A DNA stretch of 64,000 nt, from contig NZ_NGUQ01000006.1 of NCBI RefSeq assembly GCF_002179965.1, positions 1-64,000 on the forward strand, in the 5' to 3' direction. The notes under the pieces are model-generated. The model was given only the letters and a program-made list of their open reading frames with translations, ran no database searches and was not told the DNA's origin. Shown here piece after piece: positions 19,601-26,109 of the stretch. Source of the DNA: Pandoraea sp. PE-S2T-3. GTDB taxonomy: Bacteria > Pseudomonadota > Gammaproteobacteria > Burkholderiales > Burkholderiaceae. A program made the position numbers and the translations under genes. Every line of letters starts with the position of its first letter. The first letter of the stretch is position 1.

Positions 19601-21779
19601 TGGTGAGCGTGTCGTGGCGGATGTCGGCGGCGACCTGAATATCGAAAGCTTGCAAGACACGAGCGTCTACCAATCCAAGGACCAATCCATCAGTGCTAGC
19701 GGCACAGTCGGTATAGGCGGCGCCTCCGGCAGCATCAACGTCAGCCATCAGCAGATCAACAGCGATTTCGCGAGCGTGGGTGAGCAGGCCGGGATCAAAG
19801 CCGGCGACAAGGGCTTTGACGTCACGGTTGGCGGGAACACCGATCTCGTGGGCGCCGTCATTGCGTCGACCGACAAGGCTGCCGAAGCAGGTAGGAATCG
19901 TCTGAAAACCGGATCTTTGACCGAGCGCGATATCGAGAACCACGCCGAGTTCGACGCGTTCGGCGTCAGTCTGGGTGGCGGCTTCGCCACGGGCGGCGGA
20001 GACAGCGCCAAAGTTGGCACCGATCAGAAAGGCAAAGCCGAGACAGGCGCCAACGCTACTCCGGGCAGCGAGTTACCGAAGACCGGGTCGATCAGCGTGG
20101 CGCCTCCGATGGTCGCTGGGGCAAGCGGTAGCGAGAGGAGCGTCACGCGAAGTGGGATCAGTGCGGGCGTGATCGAGATTACCGATGACGCGGCGCAGCG
20201 CGAAAAAACGGGTAAGACAGCGGAAGAAGCGGTCGCCTCCGTGAACCGGGACGTGTCCTCCGACAAGGACGGCGCCAACGCCCTCACCAACAAATTCGAC
20301 AAGGAACAGATCGAGACCGGCTTCGAGATCATGCACGCGGTGCAGCGGGAGTTGGGGTCGTTCTTGAATAACCGGGTTAAGGACTATGCAGCGTTGAAGC
20401 AGGCTCGCGAGGCAGAGAAGGATCCGACCAAGTTTGCGGAACTGGACCGAAAACTCGAAGACGCGAAGCGATGGGCACCGGGTGGAACCTACCGCCAAAT
20501 CGCCACAGTCATATCGGCCGCGGCGAGTGGCAACGTCAGTGCTGGCATGGGTGAATTCGTGCAACGCGCCGCCGTGGGCTACTTGCAGACACTCGGTGTG
20601 GAAAAGGTCAAGCAAATCGCCGATGGCCTCAACAGCGAGACTGCGCGCGCAGCGCTGCAAGGCATTGTTGGGTGTGCGGGCGCGGCAGCTTCGGGTGGTA
20701 ACTGCTCCGCAGGGGCGTTGGGCGCGTCCGCGAGTGTTGTGTTGAACAATTTGCTTGATCACGCTGGCAATACGCCCGAAATCGATCGGTCAGCGGATGA
20801 GAAAGAGGCTCGTGAAAATCTGGTGACCAGTATCGTCGCGGGCATTGCCGCCGCCAGCGGCAGTGGAATTGACACCACGTCAACCGCCTCATCCGCACGT
20901 ATCGAGATTGAGAACAACTACCTCAGTGAAAAAGAAGCACGACAGCTTGATAAGGAAATCTCGGCCTGCAAAGCATCCCAAGGCGACTGCCTTGATGTTG
21001 TCGAAAAGTACCTTGCGATCAACAACGAAAGAAGCAAGGAACTTGTCGACGCCTGCACCGGAGGCGGCGTGGCATGTGTGACTTGGGAGGAATTGATTAT
21101 CGCGAACGCAAATGTTGCACTTGATACCGATGGCATCCAGATAAGATCCAGCAAGAAGTTAAAAGACAAAGATGCCACAGACATAGTTAATTATCTTAAC
21201 AGCGTTGACATTAAATTCCTCCAAGACAACATCACAAAAACAGATAGATTTATCGACGTTGCCACTGATCCAGTTACGTGGATATCACTCGGACTTGGCG
21301 CCAGAGCGATAATTCAAGGGGTAGCCGGAAAGGAACTATTAATAGCAGCAGGAACATCGGGAGCAGTAAATGCCGCCATTCAATATGGCACAACCGGCGA
21401 CGTAAAACTATCGGATCTAATTGGATCAGCAGTTATAGCATCAATAACCGGCGGAAAAAGTTACAACCCCACAGTTATTTGGAATGCTATAGGCGGTTAT
21501 TATTCCGCAAAAATAAACGGTGACGATCCGTTTATGGCTGGAATTGTTAGTAGCGTCGGGGCGTCTGGCGGCTATGCAACCGGGAGTATTCTAAAAATTC
21601 CTACGGAAAAGATATTCAACCCAATTTCCAAGAGTTATGAATTAATTCCAACGGGAATATTCACGATAACAAAACCAATACCAAGAAGCAATATCCCATC
21701 GATAACCGGAAACATCGGAGATTCCGCGTTATCCGGAGCATTTTCAACTTCGATAAACAACACAAAAGATGATAAATAA
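10689..21779 (+). CDS. CdiA/TpsA contact-dependent inhibition toxin, filamentous haemagglutinin family
   Basis: A giant exoprotein of 3,696 residues. Residues 1-25 match the extended signal peptide region of TPS exoproteins (MNQRCFRLVFSHVRRQWIAV), and signal cleavage is expected after Ala81. The TPS domain follows, with NPNL and NPNG motifs (NPNGITCNGCGFINTSRG near residue 190). A long run of about 20-residue filamentous repeats reaches residue ~1620. A non-repetitive region (~1620-2200) includes GLFSIVTSPSQPYLVVTD and RIGDGFYEAKLVREQI, typical of CdiA receptor-binding/secretion-arrest segments. FHA-2 repeats, an alanine-rich pre-toxin region and an IENN motif (3407-3410) lead into the variable toxin. 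The ATG at 10689 lies 8 bases after cdiB. It kills or arrests neighbouring cells on contact; target cell range is unknown. Confidence 0.93.
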   Translation: MNQRCFRLVFSHVRRQWIAVGEHVRRGRTPGASRSARRRGACGREGASAIVTATVTAGYRQRTVATLLAFTVLGFSAQTHAQIVAAPGPHAPGVSVTPNGLPLVNITAPTAGGVSHNQYQQFDVPTQGAILNNARSIVQTQTGGWVPGNPNLTGDPARIILNQVTSALPSNLAGYLEVAGSRAEVIVSNPNGITCNGCGFINTSRGVLTTGIPVFGGSGSLEAFRVTEGAIRVTGNGLNAGNLTHAALLARAIEVNAAIHAPTLDVVTGRNEIDATTFDVRSTEATASDAPAFALDVSRLGGMYAGKIRLIGTEAGVGVNIDGDISANGGTLTLTSAGELRIDGKVHAGEVLDATAADTIRIGGDVLANDALNVRTTRDLISTGQLRGGRDVKLLIGGTWQHDGIASAARHWQVDAGDVVSSGTIAAGANPDGTPGPTSDITLSVARSLRATGTHATTGNIRFTANAIDLSSASTTTPQNLFLHALGGPLTLAGTTTRVGGTSNLSSFGTMNHDGASLTTQHLSVATAGLSNHRGSISQWGTSSTKLALLGALDNRNGQITANGDDLSVTSTALDNASGKIEHAGAGVLRLSTGRFDNTDGTLATNGTMRVSADSWRNDRGTVSAKHALYLLTHGLLSNQVGLIQSGGLFSLDAGALHNDGGRLLALSDAGMRINVSRELLNTSQTDTQGEIAGKGDVVMTAGNAVNSGRWASDGTFRFETAGSLLNTGGQILARQHVVLAVGDVLDNSGGKLDTDGHLDTSADTIRNVRGQMSSARLTMNAARLDNDAGEIVQSDPQGDAPARLNITETLSNRTGAIKLAARDARIETRTFDNTNGTVAHAGDGKLSILATAIESRSGQIGTNGDLKLTAESLSNNHGRITALRTLSADAETFIENASGVFAGESVSLTAQTTLGNAQGAIESADNLQVFARELDNDGGAMRNSGHGQTRIVAVDAIRNRNGAQIAANADVALTTGTLDNTGGAIRTGKSLALEAAADLINEDGELRAAEALDATIGGAFVNRSGRTVAQDSMRLMVTEGVDNTDGRIETAGSTAQLSLSASGLTNDNGAIVNVGNQALDVAVSGHLLNRASARIEGTDVGGFIAGNGAVNVSANRIENLDGARLEAGQSLAVASGTDFVNRQGHVRTNGRLSLTTNDDLDNTDGEIHAGGAMQVNGRNAVNRQGSIRTNDTLSLTARSNVDNADGEIFSTGTMHVRAGGDIQNVRGSIEVAGKRPSEMASDEALSHQGNDATGISSESVPTTSDEAITVAAATLDNTDGRIVNATRGELTLTADVVRNHATLPATTSRPTGFIAGNGDVSLLARTLANGPGANVSAGNDLRLGMGDRVENAGTLFAGQDLHLAGQNGTSTATLDNLGQLQARRDATLLAAGINHTGGEIAVNRDLTLTATHLIGTGQLRAGNNLHVTLPGDFTYSPAHLWRANSDLNLTIGGLLTITGELEAVQQLTIHAAQLRNQDGGRIRGKAVYANATDRIDNETRIDGDEVWLRTPTFVNTGAVIGGRIRFDGTHLTNAGAQAVMAATQQLDVFAQGQVLNESGATLYSLNGLRIGAADTRDADGFLARQSAGLTNRSATIEAGGDIDVAVKTFVNERGQVTIERGVDAGTTTVVRHIWIAGYLTFPGASEFEQCQAVSGAPCERLPTTHWSHSLQIDGGPAMVNEVIYKLNDHGQPSYDIKEVNKVPNPANIPFTQWQWGREARAELSAEKLYVAGTPITVTLPKGHLTTLDTGKKTFSLVNPIIEVYKGSGFDVNFSSRNITKRSTQHFESIQDDGKGNWIIGFWPDYDPAEHLRPTYVDEGRNSVITGAPDEGVRIFRYGHGIEDGRDTNEYRRDITTHSTVDRIIHASAPGTLTSQGSFRLNVDGGSAINHASSISAGGNIGIRGNGGQITNRSLGLERIDRTRQTSHLYWHEKSGNSDFWFPQVELGATEHRSIVGGLDALISSNQSTRINARDIVIDTASTDGRLIDARWVDSQIATNFPDVGQPRIVIDGNDSSHASVSTTSQSAIDAPQHERTSTGVSGAIQTLDAVSGGIPDLTLPRSGLFSIVTSPSQPYLVVTDARFTDYGTFVSSNYMLDLLNIDPAGIERRIGDGFYEAKLVREQILRLTGRARLRGYDSNDAASATDADAEYRALLTQGARAGRDLTLRVGIRLTEDQMQALTDDIVWLVRQDVTLPDGTTQTVLVPTLYLAHGKRVSLHPGGALVTGRDVLVQASQQVSNRGRIVGDSSTQIRAVDIENHGVIGRRGTQGNGSTAGVDGATGGKVEVIASRDVLNIGGDITGKQVHVEAGRDVVVTSRTRSIDWESRGGSGRSTTLESGGRIDAQDSLNVIAGRDLSVTGAQIQAGGDASLVAGRDVSVGAIELERRFGDGSRSGDNRSLTKITEHAASVIGVGGDTAIAAGRDVVAEGAKVTTGGNLIIAAGRDVEITAVTDKLDFTGRVRNDDYAANADTHMETVRGGEIRAGGDIGMGAGQVEAIQRVLDERGVRAYVTDDESRKGNATILGSYVSAGDRDVSAGRGSRTGTGTGVGVAGATEDKVSAAQKGTVQIVATGDVTIGGVTTEQDDVRWSRDTKRGLLSTTTEERLRELHATQTIGSTVSGDTVTIASGQDVAIAGSNVVADGDVNISAKRDVTITSAEDRQRSVNTSEITTSGVFGSGTSLTIGQRSEKDKQRRESTSQTGSVVGSVSGDMSVRAGNDYRQEGSKVIAGKGDIDIEAQRVAIIESAETDASVRETEVRQAGVTIAISSPVLAAAETVGQMGKAVGKVDDGRMKALGVVAGALAVKNAADSIKNLSDAANVSISVTVGGSLQQSRETTESTTSVGSTVSAGGNASVSATGDGEGSSLIVRGSDITATHDIALKADGDIDIQASTNTFEQHRKSSGVSGGIGVGISVGSKGAAFGVTANASASRGKADGRDVTQKYSHVTAGGEANVASGGDTNIRGGVIAGERVVADVGGDLNIESLQDTSVYQSKDQSISASGTVGIGGASGSINVSHQQINSDFASVGEQAGIKAGDKGFDVTVGGNTDLVGAVIASTDKAAEAGRNRLKTGSLTERDIENHAEFDAFGVSLGGGFATGGGDSAKVGTDQKGKAETGANATPGSELPKTGSISVAPPMVAGASGSERSVTRSGISAGVIEITDDAAQREKTGKTAEEAVASVNRDVSSDKDGANALTNKFDKEQIETGFEIMHAVQRELGSFLNNRVKDYAALKQAREAEKDPTKFAELDRKLEDAKRWAPGGTYRQIATVISAAASGNVSAGMGEFVQRAAVGYLQTLGVEKVKQIADGLNSETARAALQGIVGCAGAAASGGNCSAGALGASASVVLNNLLDHAGNTPEIDRSADEKEARENLVTSIVAGIAAASGSGIDTTSTASSARIEIENNYLSEKEARQLDKEISACKASQGDCLDVVEKYLAINNERSKELVDACTGGGVACVTWEELIIANANVALDTDGIQIRSSKKLKDKDATDIVNYLNSVDIKFLQDNITKTDRFIDVATDPVTWISLGLGARAIIQGVAGKELLIAAGTSGAVNAAIQYGTTGDVKLSDLIGSAVIASITGGKSYNPTVIWNAIGGYYSAKINGDDPFMAGIVSSVGASGGYATGSILKIPTEKIFNPISKSYELIPTGIFTITKPIPRSNIPSITGNIGDSALSGAFSTSINNTKDDK
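20907..21776 (+). other. CdiA-CT variable toxin module after the IENN motif
   Basis: The last 290 residues of CdiA begin with IENNYLSEKEA, equivalent to the VENN motif that marks the cleaved, exchangeable C-terminus. The first ~90 residues hold four Cys spaced as ACKASQGDC ... DACTGGGVAC, likely the entry domain. From about nucleotide 21165 base composition turns sharply AT-rich and codon use changes, marking the toxin proper. That part is rich in Gly/Ala/Ile/Ser with hydrophobic stretches (WISLGLGARAIIQGVAG, LIGSAVIASITGG, AGIVSSVGASGGYATGS) and shows no nuclease motif. A membrane-active toxin is inferred, agreeing with a membrane-embedded immunity protein. I do not recognise the family. Confidence 0.75.
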
Positions 21780-21999
21780 AGAATCAAAATTAAAATCAAT
21801 AATTTTATGTTTATATTTAATGATTTCGATGTTTATATTTTTATTCACATTCACGATCATCGGCCATGTTTTAGGTTACTGGATCAAAGGCGGAGACGAA
21901 ATATTATTATTCATTTACAAAAATATCCATTACTACCTGAAAATGGGAGGCATAGGTCTTTGCACCGGTGCAGTATTTTTCCTTCTGAAAATTCGTTGA
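21769..21999 (+). CDS. Probable CdiI immunity protein, two-helix membrane protein
   Basis: A 76-residue AT-rich ORF whose ATG overlaps the last codons of cdiA by 11 bases, the position of the immunity gene in CDI loci. It has two hydrophobic segments: residues ~11-38 (IILCLYLMISMFIFLFTFTI) and ~56-74 (LKMGGIGLCTGAVFFLLKI), with a lysine-rich N-terminus. It is therefore predicted in the inner membrane. Small membrane immunity proteins are known to pair with pore-forming or membrane-depolarising CdiA toxins such as E. coli EC93. The identity is inferred from position, size and topology, not from recognised sequence similarity. Confidence 0.72.
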   Translation: MINKESKLKSIILCLYLMISMFIFLFTFTIIGHVLGYWIKGGDEILLFIYKNIHYYLKMGGIGLCTGAVFFLLKIR

Positions 22000-22690
22000 A
22001 TTCTTATCGGATTTTCCGACAGGCGTCGTACAGGAGGTCCACGCGACTGAATACGCGAACACGATTCGCGACGGATGGGTGACGAACCAGAGCGATTGCC
22101 AGTACAACCGGGCAGTTGGTCGAGATCGGCAATGTGTGCCACACGCTGACCGCAGGACACTAAACACGTCCTGACAAGGTCACGATCTCCGCCGAAGCAA
22201 CGCTTCGCTGAGCCGTCGATGAGATGCCCCGGCTGGCTGACCACCGGGCTCAGCCCTCTCCCCCGTCCCCCATCCCCGATCCAGACGTCCAAAATTCGGC
22301 GGTCAAATTCCCCTCACGTGTGTCAAAACGCCTCGCGTTGCCTTCGTTCGCGTCGCGCCAGTACGAGAATTCCTCCGCAACTTCCGTCCCACCCCCATCA
22401 CCACACCCTGTGAATAGTCTGCAAAAACTCTCGCCAAGAGTGATCCAAAATGCAGTCAACTGCCGTCAACAATCCCCCCGCAGCCCTCGCGATACGGGCG
22501 CTTGAGGTTCCTTTCGAAGCTTCGTATTCGTCCAAACCGTATCTGGCGTACCGCGAAATTTCGCAAATCGGCGCGGTACGGTTGCCCCAGCCGATCAACG
22601 GCGACAGACGGAGGAATCGCAAACGACCGCGTTCTCGCGGCACTTACGAATCCTCCAACTCCGTACCTACATCGAGAAGCGAGGTGAATC
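22000..22690. other. Gene-free region downstream of the CDI immunity gene, possible displaced-module remnant
   Basis: About 690 bases without a convincing gene. GC content returns to genome level directly after 21999. One plus-strand frame (about 21989-22174) stays open for some 60 codons without a start and reads plausibly (FPTGVVQEVHATEYANTIRD), which could be the tail of an older toxin or immunity gene. Other frames are pyrimidine-rich and unlike protein. No tRNA, IS end or clear terminator was found. Confidence 0.4.
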
Positions 22691-23002
22691 ATGAATGAAT
22701 GCCCGATACCGGAAGCCGCACTGCTGGACGACAGCGCCGTCGAAATGCTTCGCGTATGGATCACCGAGGGAGATTTGCACTGCTCCATGAAAGTCGGGCG
22801 ATACGCCGAGGTCATGGACATCACGGAAGAGTCCGTCTGGGGAACGATTCTCGCCGACGTCGCCCGCACGCTGTCGAAAGCCCTGCACGTCGGATACGCC
22901 TGCGATCCGGCCGAGACACTCGCGAAAATCGGTGACGCCTTTTTTGAAGGATTGTTCGCGCCACTCACCGAGGGCAGCGGCGGCTTTGTCCAACATCACT
23001 GA
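22691..23002 (+). CDS. DUF5076-like small protein
   Basis: A 103-residue acidic protein (CPIPEAALLDDSAVEMLRVW, then DLHCSMKVGRY, WGTILADVARTL) with the pattern I associate with DUF5076, a family of unknown function. GAGGTG stands shortly before the ATG. It has no signal peptide or membrane segment, so it is probably cytoplasmic. It stands alone, ending 91 bases before the convergent MFS gene. The family assignment is from memory of the pattern and needs a profile search. Confidence 0.7.
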   Translation: MNECPIPEAALLDDSAVEMLRVWITEGDLHCSMKVGRYAEVMDITEESVWGTILADVARTLSKALHVGYACDPAETLAKIGDAFFEGLFAPLTEGSGGFVQHH

Positions 23003-23093
23003 CCGAGGCCCGGCAGGCGATTGAACCTCAACCGCCCGCCAGTCACCCCTAACCCTGCGCAAGAGCACAGAATTTTCCCCACAACCCTACCGC

Positions 23094-24473
23094 CTACCGC
23101 GCGCCCATCTTCACTCGCGCAATCAGCAACGTCGTCAAACTGATGACGGCGCCGACCATCAGATACAGCCCCGGTGCAAGCTTGTTGCCCGTTGAGGCAA
23201 TCAGCCACGCGACGGCAAGCGGTGTAAAACCGCCGAAGATCGTCGTACCGAGGTTGTAACCCACCGCCATCCCAGTCGCCCGCGTCCGCGTCGGAAACAA
23301 CGACGACATCAACGCCGGAATCGGGGCGAAATACACCGCCTTCAACGTTCCCACCCACAACATCACCAACATCATCGTCGCGAGTGACGCGTGCGCATTC
23401 ATGAACGCAAACGCCGGGTACACCGTGCACAAGAACAACGCCCCAGCCACTGCCATGATGCGAATACGCCCGACGCGATCCGACCAATGTCCGACGAACG
23501 GCGTCAACGTCATGATCACGAAGCCCGTCACCAGTGTCGCGATAAAGCCCTGCTGCGGCGGAAGCCCCAACTGCTTGGTCGCATACGTCGGCATGTACAA
23601 GATCATGTAGTTCGCCGTCGTCGTCAGAATCAACGCACCAATGCACACCAACAACCGCGCCTTCTGCGTCGCCAGCACTTCCCGAATCGGTGACGGTCCT
23701 GCGTCCTTGTCATCCGCCGCCTTCCGGCTCGCTTCGCGCGCGGCCAACGCTTCCTTCTGAAACGCTGGTGTCTCGTCCACATACTTGCGGATATACAAGC
23801 CGATCGGCCCGACAAGCATCCCGAAGATGAACGGAATACGCCATCCCCACGACTCGAGTTGTGGCTGCGTGAGCGCCCCCGTCAGCACCGCGCCGAAGGC
23901 AGACGCCAACAACGTGCTCGCGCCCTGACTCGCAAACTGCCAGCTCGACATAAAGCCCGGACGGTTCGGCACGTGCTCGACGAGAAATGCCGTCGAACTG
24001 CCAAACTCGCCCCCCGCCGAAAAGCCCTGCATCAAGCGCGACAGAAAAATGCCGATGGGCGCCCACACGCCGATCACCGCATACGTCGGCATGAACGCGA
24101 TGATCCCCGTGCCGACGGTCATCATTGCGATCGACAACATCAGCGACGCCCGCCGGCCGTGACGATCGGCATACGCGCCCAGCACAAACGCGCCCAACGG
24201 CCGCGCCAGATACGACAGCGCAAACGTGCCCAACGCCATCAACAACGACACCGTCTCGTCGTGTGCCGGAAAGAACAGCTTCGAAATCGTCACGGCGAAG
24301 TAACCGTAGACGATCAAGTCATACCATTCGAGCGCATTGCCAATCGACGTGGCAACGATCAACTTGTAGACGGGCACGTGGGCGGTCGTCCGCGCATCGG
24401 CAGAAGCTTCCGCGCCGACATCCGGAAGACTTCCCGTGTGCCCCGCCCCGGAGGCGGTTGCAGATGTGTTCAT
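23094..24473 (-). CDS. MFS transporter, metabolite:H+ symporter (MHS) type
   Basis: A 459-residue, 12-helix transporter. The MHS subfamily is indicated by the ATSIGNALEWYDLIVYGYFA first helix, the loop motif GAYADRHGRRASLML and RLMQGFSAGGEFGSS. Such proteins import dicarboxylates, proline/betaine or aromatic acids with protons. Its ATG overlaps the peptidase stop (ATGA), so peptidase and transporter are translationally coupled. It probably imports the peptidase substrate or exports/imports a related amino-acid compound. The divergent LysR gene is the likely regulator. Confidence 0.9.
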   Translation of the reverse strand: MNTSATASGAGHTGSLPDVGAEASADARTTAHVPVYKLIVATSIGNALEWYDLIVYGYFAVTISKLFFPAHDETVSLLMALGTFALSYLARPLGAFVLGAYADRHGRRASLMLSIAMMTVGTGIIAFMPTYAVIGVWAPIGIFLSRLMQGFSAGGEFGSSTAFLVEHVPNRPGFMSSWQFASQGASTLLASAFGAVLTGALTQPQLESWGWRIPFIFGMLVGPIGLYIRKYVDETPAFQKEALAAREASRKAADDKDAGPSPIREVLATQKARLLVCIGALILTTTANYMILYMPTYATKQLGLPPQQGFIATLVTGFVIMTLTPFVGHWSDRVGRIRIMAVAGALFLCTVYPAFAFMNAHASLATMMLVMLWVGTLKAVYFAPIPALMSSLFPTRTRATGMAVGYNLGTTIFGGFTPLAVAWLIASTGNKLAPGLYLMVGAVISLTTLLIARVKMGAR

Positions 24474-25867
24474 CGCGGTTTTCCCTCTTTCAGATCGACG
24501 TCGCCCAGATCCCAGAACAAACCCGCCATGATTTGCAACGCTTCACGTGCCACCGAACCGAGCAAGTGCTCGTCGGGCGCATGCTGCGAGCAGGCCGGGT
24601 ACGAGTGCGGCACCCACAGCGTTGGCAGACCCAACACGTCGGCAAAAACATCGTTCGGAAGCGTGCCGCCGAGGTTGGGCAGCAGCACCGGCGGCTTGCC
24701 GGTGGTCTCGCGCATCGACGCCAGTGCCCACAACACCCATGGGTCCTCCGGATCAAGGCGCGTCGCCATCACGCCGCGCTCGACTTCCACATCGACCATC
24801 GTGAAACCATGCGCGTCTAAATGCTGGCGCACGATCTCGCCCAGTCGCTCCCAGTCAGTGCCGACCACGAAGCGGATCTGCATGTGGGCATAGGCGTACG
24901 GGGGAATCGCGTTGACCGGCTTTTCCGGGTTGCCCGTCTTGAACGCCAGCACTTCGATGTTGTTCCAGCCGATGACGCGCTCAGTTGGCGTCAAACCCGG
25001 CTCGCCGTAGTCGGCATCGACTTCGGGATCGTTCGGACCGCCACCAACTTCGAGACCGGCAAGCGCGCGGCGTACCGACGCAGGCAGTTCCGGCGGACGG
25101 AGCCCTTCGACCAGAATCTTGCCGTTGCCATCGACCATCGACGCAATCGCGTTGGCCAGCACCACGCCCGGGTTGCGCAACAAGCCGCCCCAGTTGCCCG
25201 AGTGGTGCCCGCCTTCGCGCAGATTCAGACTCAGCTTGAAATTGACGAGACCGCGCGAGCCCAGAAAGACCGTGGGGTGCGTGGCGGCCAAGCGCGGACC
25301 GTCGGAGGCGATCAGGACATCGGCACGCAACTCTTCGCGCAGTTGTTCGCAGACGGCGTGGAGCCCGGGCGAACCCATTTCCTCGCCCATCTCCACAATC
25401 ATCTTCACGTTGTAGCCAAGCTTGCCGCCGCGCGCGGCAAGCACTTCGGCGAGCGCCGCCAGGTTGATCGTGTGCTGCCCTTTGTTGTCTGCGGTGCCGC
25501 GTCCGTACCAGCGGTCGCCCTCGACGACGATCTCCCATGGCTTCAGGCCGGTGCGCCATTGCGCGTCGTAGCCACGCACGACGTCGCCGTGACCATAGGT
25601 CAGTACGGTGGGCAGGTCATCGCCCTCGCGGCGTTCGGCAATCAGGAACGGACCGCCGCCCGGCGCCGGGTTCGGCACGATACGCGAGGTGAAACCCAGC
25701 GCAGCGAGCGCGGGGGTCATTTCATCTGCGAGATAAGCGTGGAGAATCTCGCCGCTGTCGGCTTCCTGACTCTCTGTCTTGAACGCCACGCGGCGGTTGA
25801 GGGTATCGAGAAATGCGCCCGAATCGTATTGGGCGGTGGCTTGGGCAATTGCGGCATTACGGGTCAC
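24470..25867 (-). CDS. M20 family metallopeptidase (dipeptidase/deacylase type)
   Basis: A 465-residue zinc-dependent amidohydrolase. Metal-site motifs are in order: YGHGDVV (His, Asp), RGTADNKGQH (bridging Asp) and EMGEEMGSPG (catalytic and metal Glu), with a later dimerisation domain. The start is GTG at 25867 with GGAG 7-8 bases before it. It is the first gene of a two-gene operon with the MHS transporter, opposite a LysR regulator. It probably hydrolyses a dipeptide or N-acyl/N-carbamoyl amino acid in the cytoplasm; the substrate cannot be read from sequence. Confidence 0.9.
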   Translation of the reverse strand: MTRNAAIAQATAQYDSGAFLDTLNRRVAFKTESQEADSGEILHAYLADEMTPALAALGFTSRIVPNPAPGGGPFLIAERREGDDLPTVLTYGHGDVVRGYDAQWRTGLKPWEIVVEGDRWYGRGTADNKGQHTINLAALAEVLAARGGKLGYNVKMIVEMGEEMGSPGLHAVCEQLREELRADVLIASDGPRLAATHPTVFLGSRGLVNFKLSLNLREGGHHSGNWGGLLRNPGVVLANAIASMVDGNGKILVEGLRPPELPASVRRALAGLEVGGGPNDPEVDADYGEPGLTPTERVIGWNNIEVLAFKTGNPEKPVNAIPPYAYAHMQIRFVVGTDWERLGEIVRQHLDAHGFTMVDVEVERGVMATRLDPEDPWVLWALASMRETTGKPPVLLPNLGGTLPNDVFADVLGLPTLWVPHSYPACSQHAPDEHLLGSVAREALQIMAGLFWDLGDVDLKEGKPR

Positions 25868-26012
25868 TGCATGTCTCCAGAGGGCTTATGGGGACGGCGG
25901 CCGGGGCTCGCACAAGCGCTGCGACGCGTGTCGGTAGCACGCTCTGGCACAACCGTTCAGGCCATTCTAGAAGTCGGTTTTTTTGACAACAATGATAATA
26001 TTTCGAACGTTT

Positions 26013-26031
26013 CTTTGCCGTTTCGGCAAAG
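26013..26031. promoter_or_regulatory. Inverted repeat, candidate LysR operator
   Basis: CTTTGCCG and CGGCAAAG form a perfect 8-bp dyad around TTT, in the intergenic region between the divergent peptidase operon and LysR gene. It matches the T-N11-A form of LysR boxes. A TTGACA hexamer lies nearby at 25983-25988. Binding is inferred. Confidence 0.45.
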
Positions 26032-26109
26032 CAGAAAGCGAGCATTCCGCGCGTGTCAGCGCCTTTGCCTATCGTTGTTTCCGCCCTTGACCATGGCCTC
26101 GTCTCGCCC

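Noticed and set aside
10689-21779. CdiA repeat region as a possible separate adhesin or nonribosomal-peptide gene
   Set aside because: The frame is continuous from signal peptide to toxin with TPS motifs; repeats are filamentous haemagglutinin type.
22224-22698. Several short ORFs between the CDI locus and the DUF5076-like gene
   Set aside because: Pro/Ser/Arg-rich, overlapping in several frames, no ribosome sites.
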